The translations under genes were made by a program, and so were the position numbers. Shown here in pieces: positions 4,827 through 6,092 of a stretch of DNA of 6,092 nt. How positions within the stretch are numbered: the first letter of the stretch is position 1; each line of letters begins with the position of its first letter. Source of the stretch: Gammaproteobacteria bacterium (GTDB lineage Bacteria; Pseudomonadota; Gammaproteobacteria; S144-34); assembly GCA_015494165.1 (NCBI GenBank), contig WGBS01000329.1, positions 1-6,092 of the forward strand, in the 5' to 3' direction. Below the pieces are notes generated by a model, which was not told where the DNA came from, made no database searches, and saw nothing but the letters and a program-made list of their open reading frames with translations.

Positions 4827-5039
4827 ATGGGTGTGGCGAGCAGAAAAAGTCGTGAACAACATTATGCTGCGCTGTTCAGGCCGCTGCCTAATGCAGTGCG
4901 TGGTGGAAAAAAGCGTGCGTTTGAACTCTACTTTGGATGGAGCGTACTGCCCCCTAATGCTCCAGTATTTGTGAGAAGTGTGAGTAGCACGAGGGAGGAA
5001 GAACTTGCCATCGCTGGGCGATATCATAAGCGAGATTGA
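4827..5039 (+). CDS. Uncertain 70-aa hypothetical ORF upstream of the proteinase
   Basis: The frame runs from ATG 4827 to TGA 5037-5039 and encodes a basic 70-aa product with a hydrophobic/aromatic middle (AFELYFGWSVLPPNAPVFV). GGGGGA lies about seven bases before the ATG. Base composition matches the proteinase gene rather than the GC-rich backbone. Against it: it overlaps the start of the next gene by 35 bp in another frame, it has no recognisable domain, and the last ten residues are simply the alternate reading of that gene's start. It may be a small partner gene, a remnant, or noncoding DNA containing the leader of the next gene. Confidence 0.3.
   Translation: MGVASRKSREQHYAALFRPLPNAVRGGKKRAFELYFGWSVLPPNAPVFVRSVSSTREEELAIAGRYHKRD
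4994..5007 (+). promoter_or_regulatory. Shine-Dalgarno deciding a TTG start
   Basis: GGAGG at 4994-4998 lies six bases before TTG at 5005-5007. There is no in-frame ATG near the expected N-terminus of the proteinase, so this site sets its start. The rare start codon would lower translation. Confidence 0.75.
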
Positions 5040-5961
5040 GGCTGAAGCGAACAATGGCAATGAGGCGCCTTATGATGTAGTGCGTGCGCGCTATCTGAGG
5101 CGCCTTTCAGATCATACAGGAAGGAATGTTATTGCCTACTATTCCGGCTGGACAGAGCTGCCGGATTTACTTAAGCAAGCCTCCCCATCATCATTCAACA
5201 TTAACGACTGGGACAAGCATGCGTTCATGGTTGCTATGCGCGGTCTTGATAGAGACCGTGGGCTGGATTTGATTCTGCATACGCCAGGAGGGGATATCGC
5301 AGCTACGGAATCGCTCGTGCATTATCTCCGGCAAATGTTTAGGCGTGACATTCGTGCGATCGTTCCACAAGTCGCGATGTCAGCAGGAACGATGATAGCG
5401 TGTGCTTGCAAGGAAATCATTATGGGCAAACATTCCAATCTTGGTCCGATTGATCCGCAGCTCAATGGTGTGGCTGCTCAGGCAGTTCTCGATGAGTTTG
5501 ATGAAGCCATTGAGATGATCAAGCATGATCCAAGCACCGCTCCATTATGGCAAGCAATTATCGGAAAGTATCACCCGACATTTCTTGGAGAATGTCGGAG
5601 AGCCATTACGTGGTCGAAAAGTATCGTGCGAAGATGGTTAAGAGATGGGATGTTTCACGGAGACCCTGATGCCCGCAAGAAAGCACGCCGCGTGGTTAAT
5701 GCGCTTGGTGATCATTCGAAGACCAAAACCCATTCCCGTCACATCCATTTAGATGATTTGCCGCAAGACATCGTGGCTACTCCATTGGAGGATGACGAAG
5801 AACTGCAAGATCTTGTTCTTTCTGTACATCATGCTTTCTTGCTTTCATGCTCTTCACGCAACATCATGAAGATCGTTGAAAACCAGAATGGACTCTTTAA
5901 AGCAGAGGTTGTGGGCGTTGGAGTTGACCCGCTTTCGTGGACACCCGAAGCTTTGGGATAA
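5005..5961 (+). CDS. SDH-family Clp-fold serine proteinase (cytoplasmic, SppA/ClpP-like fold)
   Basis: This 318-aa protein closely follows the family annotated as serine dehydrogenase proteinase / SDH family Clp-fold serine proteinase. Landmarks in order: N-terminal GDIISEI and YLRRLSDHTGRNVI (about 30-43), the oxyanion-type loop HTPGG (92-96), the nucleophile S126 in VAMSAGTMIA, KHSNLGPIDPQ (142-152), a His-rich segment near 237-248, and the late motif LEDDEELQDLVLSVHHA (261-277). There is no signal peptide or membrane segment, so it is probably cytoplasmic. The start is TTG 5005: GGAGG (4994-4998) is six bases upstream and the protein then opens as the family does. GC is clearly lower than in the genes to the left, which suggests separate acquisition. 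The last dozen or so residues (DPLSWTPEALG) look encoded by the adjacent insertion element. Substrate and physiological role are unknown. Confidence 0.88.
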   Translation: MPSLGDIISEIEAEANNGNEAPYDVVRARYLRRLSDHTGRNVIAYYSGWTELPDLLKQASPSSFNINDWDKHAFMVAMRGLDRDRGLDLILHTPGGDIAATESLVHYLRQMFRRDIRAIVPQVAMSAGTMIACACKEIIMGKHSNLGPIDPQLNGVAAQAVLDEFDEAIEMIKHDPSTAPLWQAIIGKYHPTFLGECRRAITWSKSIVRRWLRDGMFHGDPDARKKARRVVNALGDHSKTKTHSRHIHLDDLPQDIVATPLEDDEELQDLVLSVHHAFLLSCSSRNIMKIVENQNGLFKAEVVGVGVDPLSWTPEALG

Positions 5962-6092
5962 AAGGAGGTGTCTGCGATGGCGAAAGGTAGAAGACCGTAC
6001 CCGGCGGAGTTCCGCCGGCAGATGGTGGAGCTGGTGCAGGCGGGGCGCAGCCCGGAGGCGCTGGCGCGCGAGTTCGAGCCGTCGGCGGAGAC
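5910..6092 (+). mobile_element. Left end of an IS3-family insertion sequence, partial
   Basis: orfA begins at 5977 and the sequence returns abruptly to high GC. IS3-family elements carry some tens of bases of terminal repeat and leader before orfA, so the left end must fall within the 3' end of the proteinase gene. The segment TTGACCCGCTTTCGTGGACA (5924-5943) resembles such a terminus. I cannot fix the first base: a TG at 5910 or 5925 would fit the usual TG...CA ends. The right end and any target duplication lie beyond the window. Confidence 0.6.
5977..6092 (+). CDS. IS3-family transposase OrfA, N-terminal part
   Basis: The frame is open from ATG 5977 to the right edge (38 complete codons). 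The peptide MAKGRRPYPAEFRRQMVELV and the following GRSPEALAREFEPSAE match the N-terminal helix-turn-helix of IS3-family OrfA proteins ('RRxYPpEFRrqiVeLvraGrtpeeLAreFEPs'). OrfA binds the element's terminal repeats and is normally fused to the DDE catalytic OrfB by programmed -1 frameshifting; OrfB is outside the window. AAAGGAGGTG (5961-5970) gives a strong ribosome site. The start lies 15 bp after the proteinase stop, so read-through transcription from that gene could reach it. Confidence 0.88.
   Translation, partial: MAKGRRPYPAEFRRQMVELVQAGRSPEALAREFEPSAE

Noticed and set aside
4764..5060. A 98-codon minus-strand frame
   Set aside because: Antisense to the proteinase start and its leader; no domain and no ribosome site.

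Overview
The window looks like the left end of an integrated mobile element (genomic island, ICE-like or satellite-like) in a high-GC proteobacterium, probably a gammaproteobacterium. That assignment rests on the very high GC, the CCA encoded in the tRNA gene, and the protein families present; it is an inference, not a phylogenetic result.

Layout: (1) 2-118 is the 3' end of a chromosomal gene, probably of the YpsA-like 'putative molybdenum carrier' family. (2) 139-223 is an intact class II tRNA-Leu(UAG), followed by a strong intrinsic hairpin. (3) 386-1372 is a tyrosine recombinase reading away from the tRNA, the classic arrangement of an element integrated at a tRNA 3' end. (4) 1330-4173 on the minus strand is a tight six-gene operon. 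In transcription order it encodes a 79-aa Cys/His protein, a ParB-like protein with an internal Cys cluster, a 50-aa single-span membrane peptide, a 100-aa CxxC/CxxC protein, a 143-aa two-Cys-cluster/coiled-coil protein and an AlpA-like winged helix (probable excisionase/regulator). Four junctions are overlapping stop/start codons, and the last gene runs antisense into the 3' end of the integrase. (5) 4174-4826 is control DNA. It holds a consensus sigma70 promoter for the operon (TTGACA, 17 bp, TATCTT) with palindromic candidate operators, a perfect 20-bp palindrome and several smaller inverted repeats. (6) 4827-5961, visibly lower in GC, carries an uncertain 70-aa ORF and a TTG-started SDH-family Clp-fold serine proteinase, which looks like imported cargo. 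(7) From somewhere in 5910-5976 onward an IS3-family element begins. Its orfA starts at 5977 and runs off the window, and its left end seems to supply the last codons of the proteinase.

How the parts may work together: the integrase catalyses integration and excision at tRNA-Leu, and the AlpA-like protein biases direction. The ParB-like protein and the small putative metal-binding proteins form a stabilisation/regulatory module whose DNA target may be one of the palindromes. The proteinase is cargo of unknown purpose. No CRISPR array, rRNA, classic restriction-modification system or conjugation gene is visible here. The least explained parts are the compact operon of small Cys-rich proteins around the ParB-like gene and the palindrome-rich DNA upstream of it.
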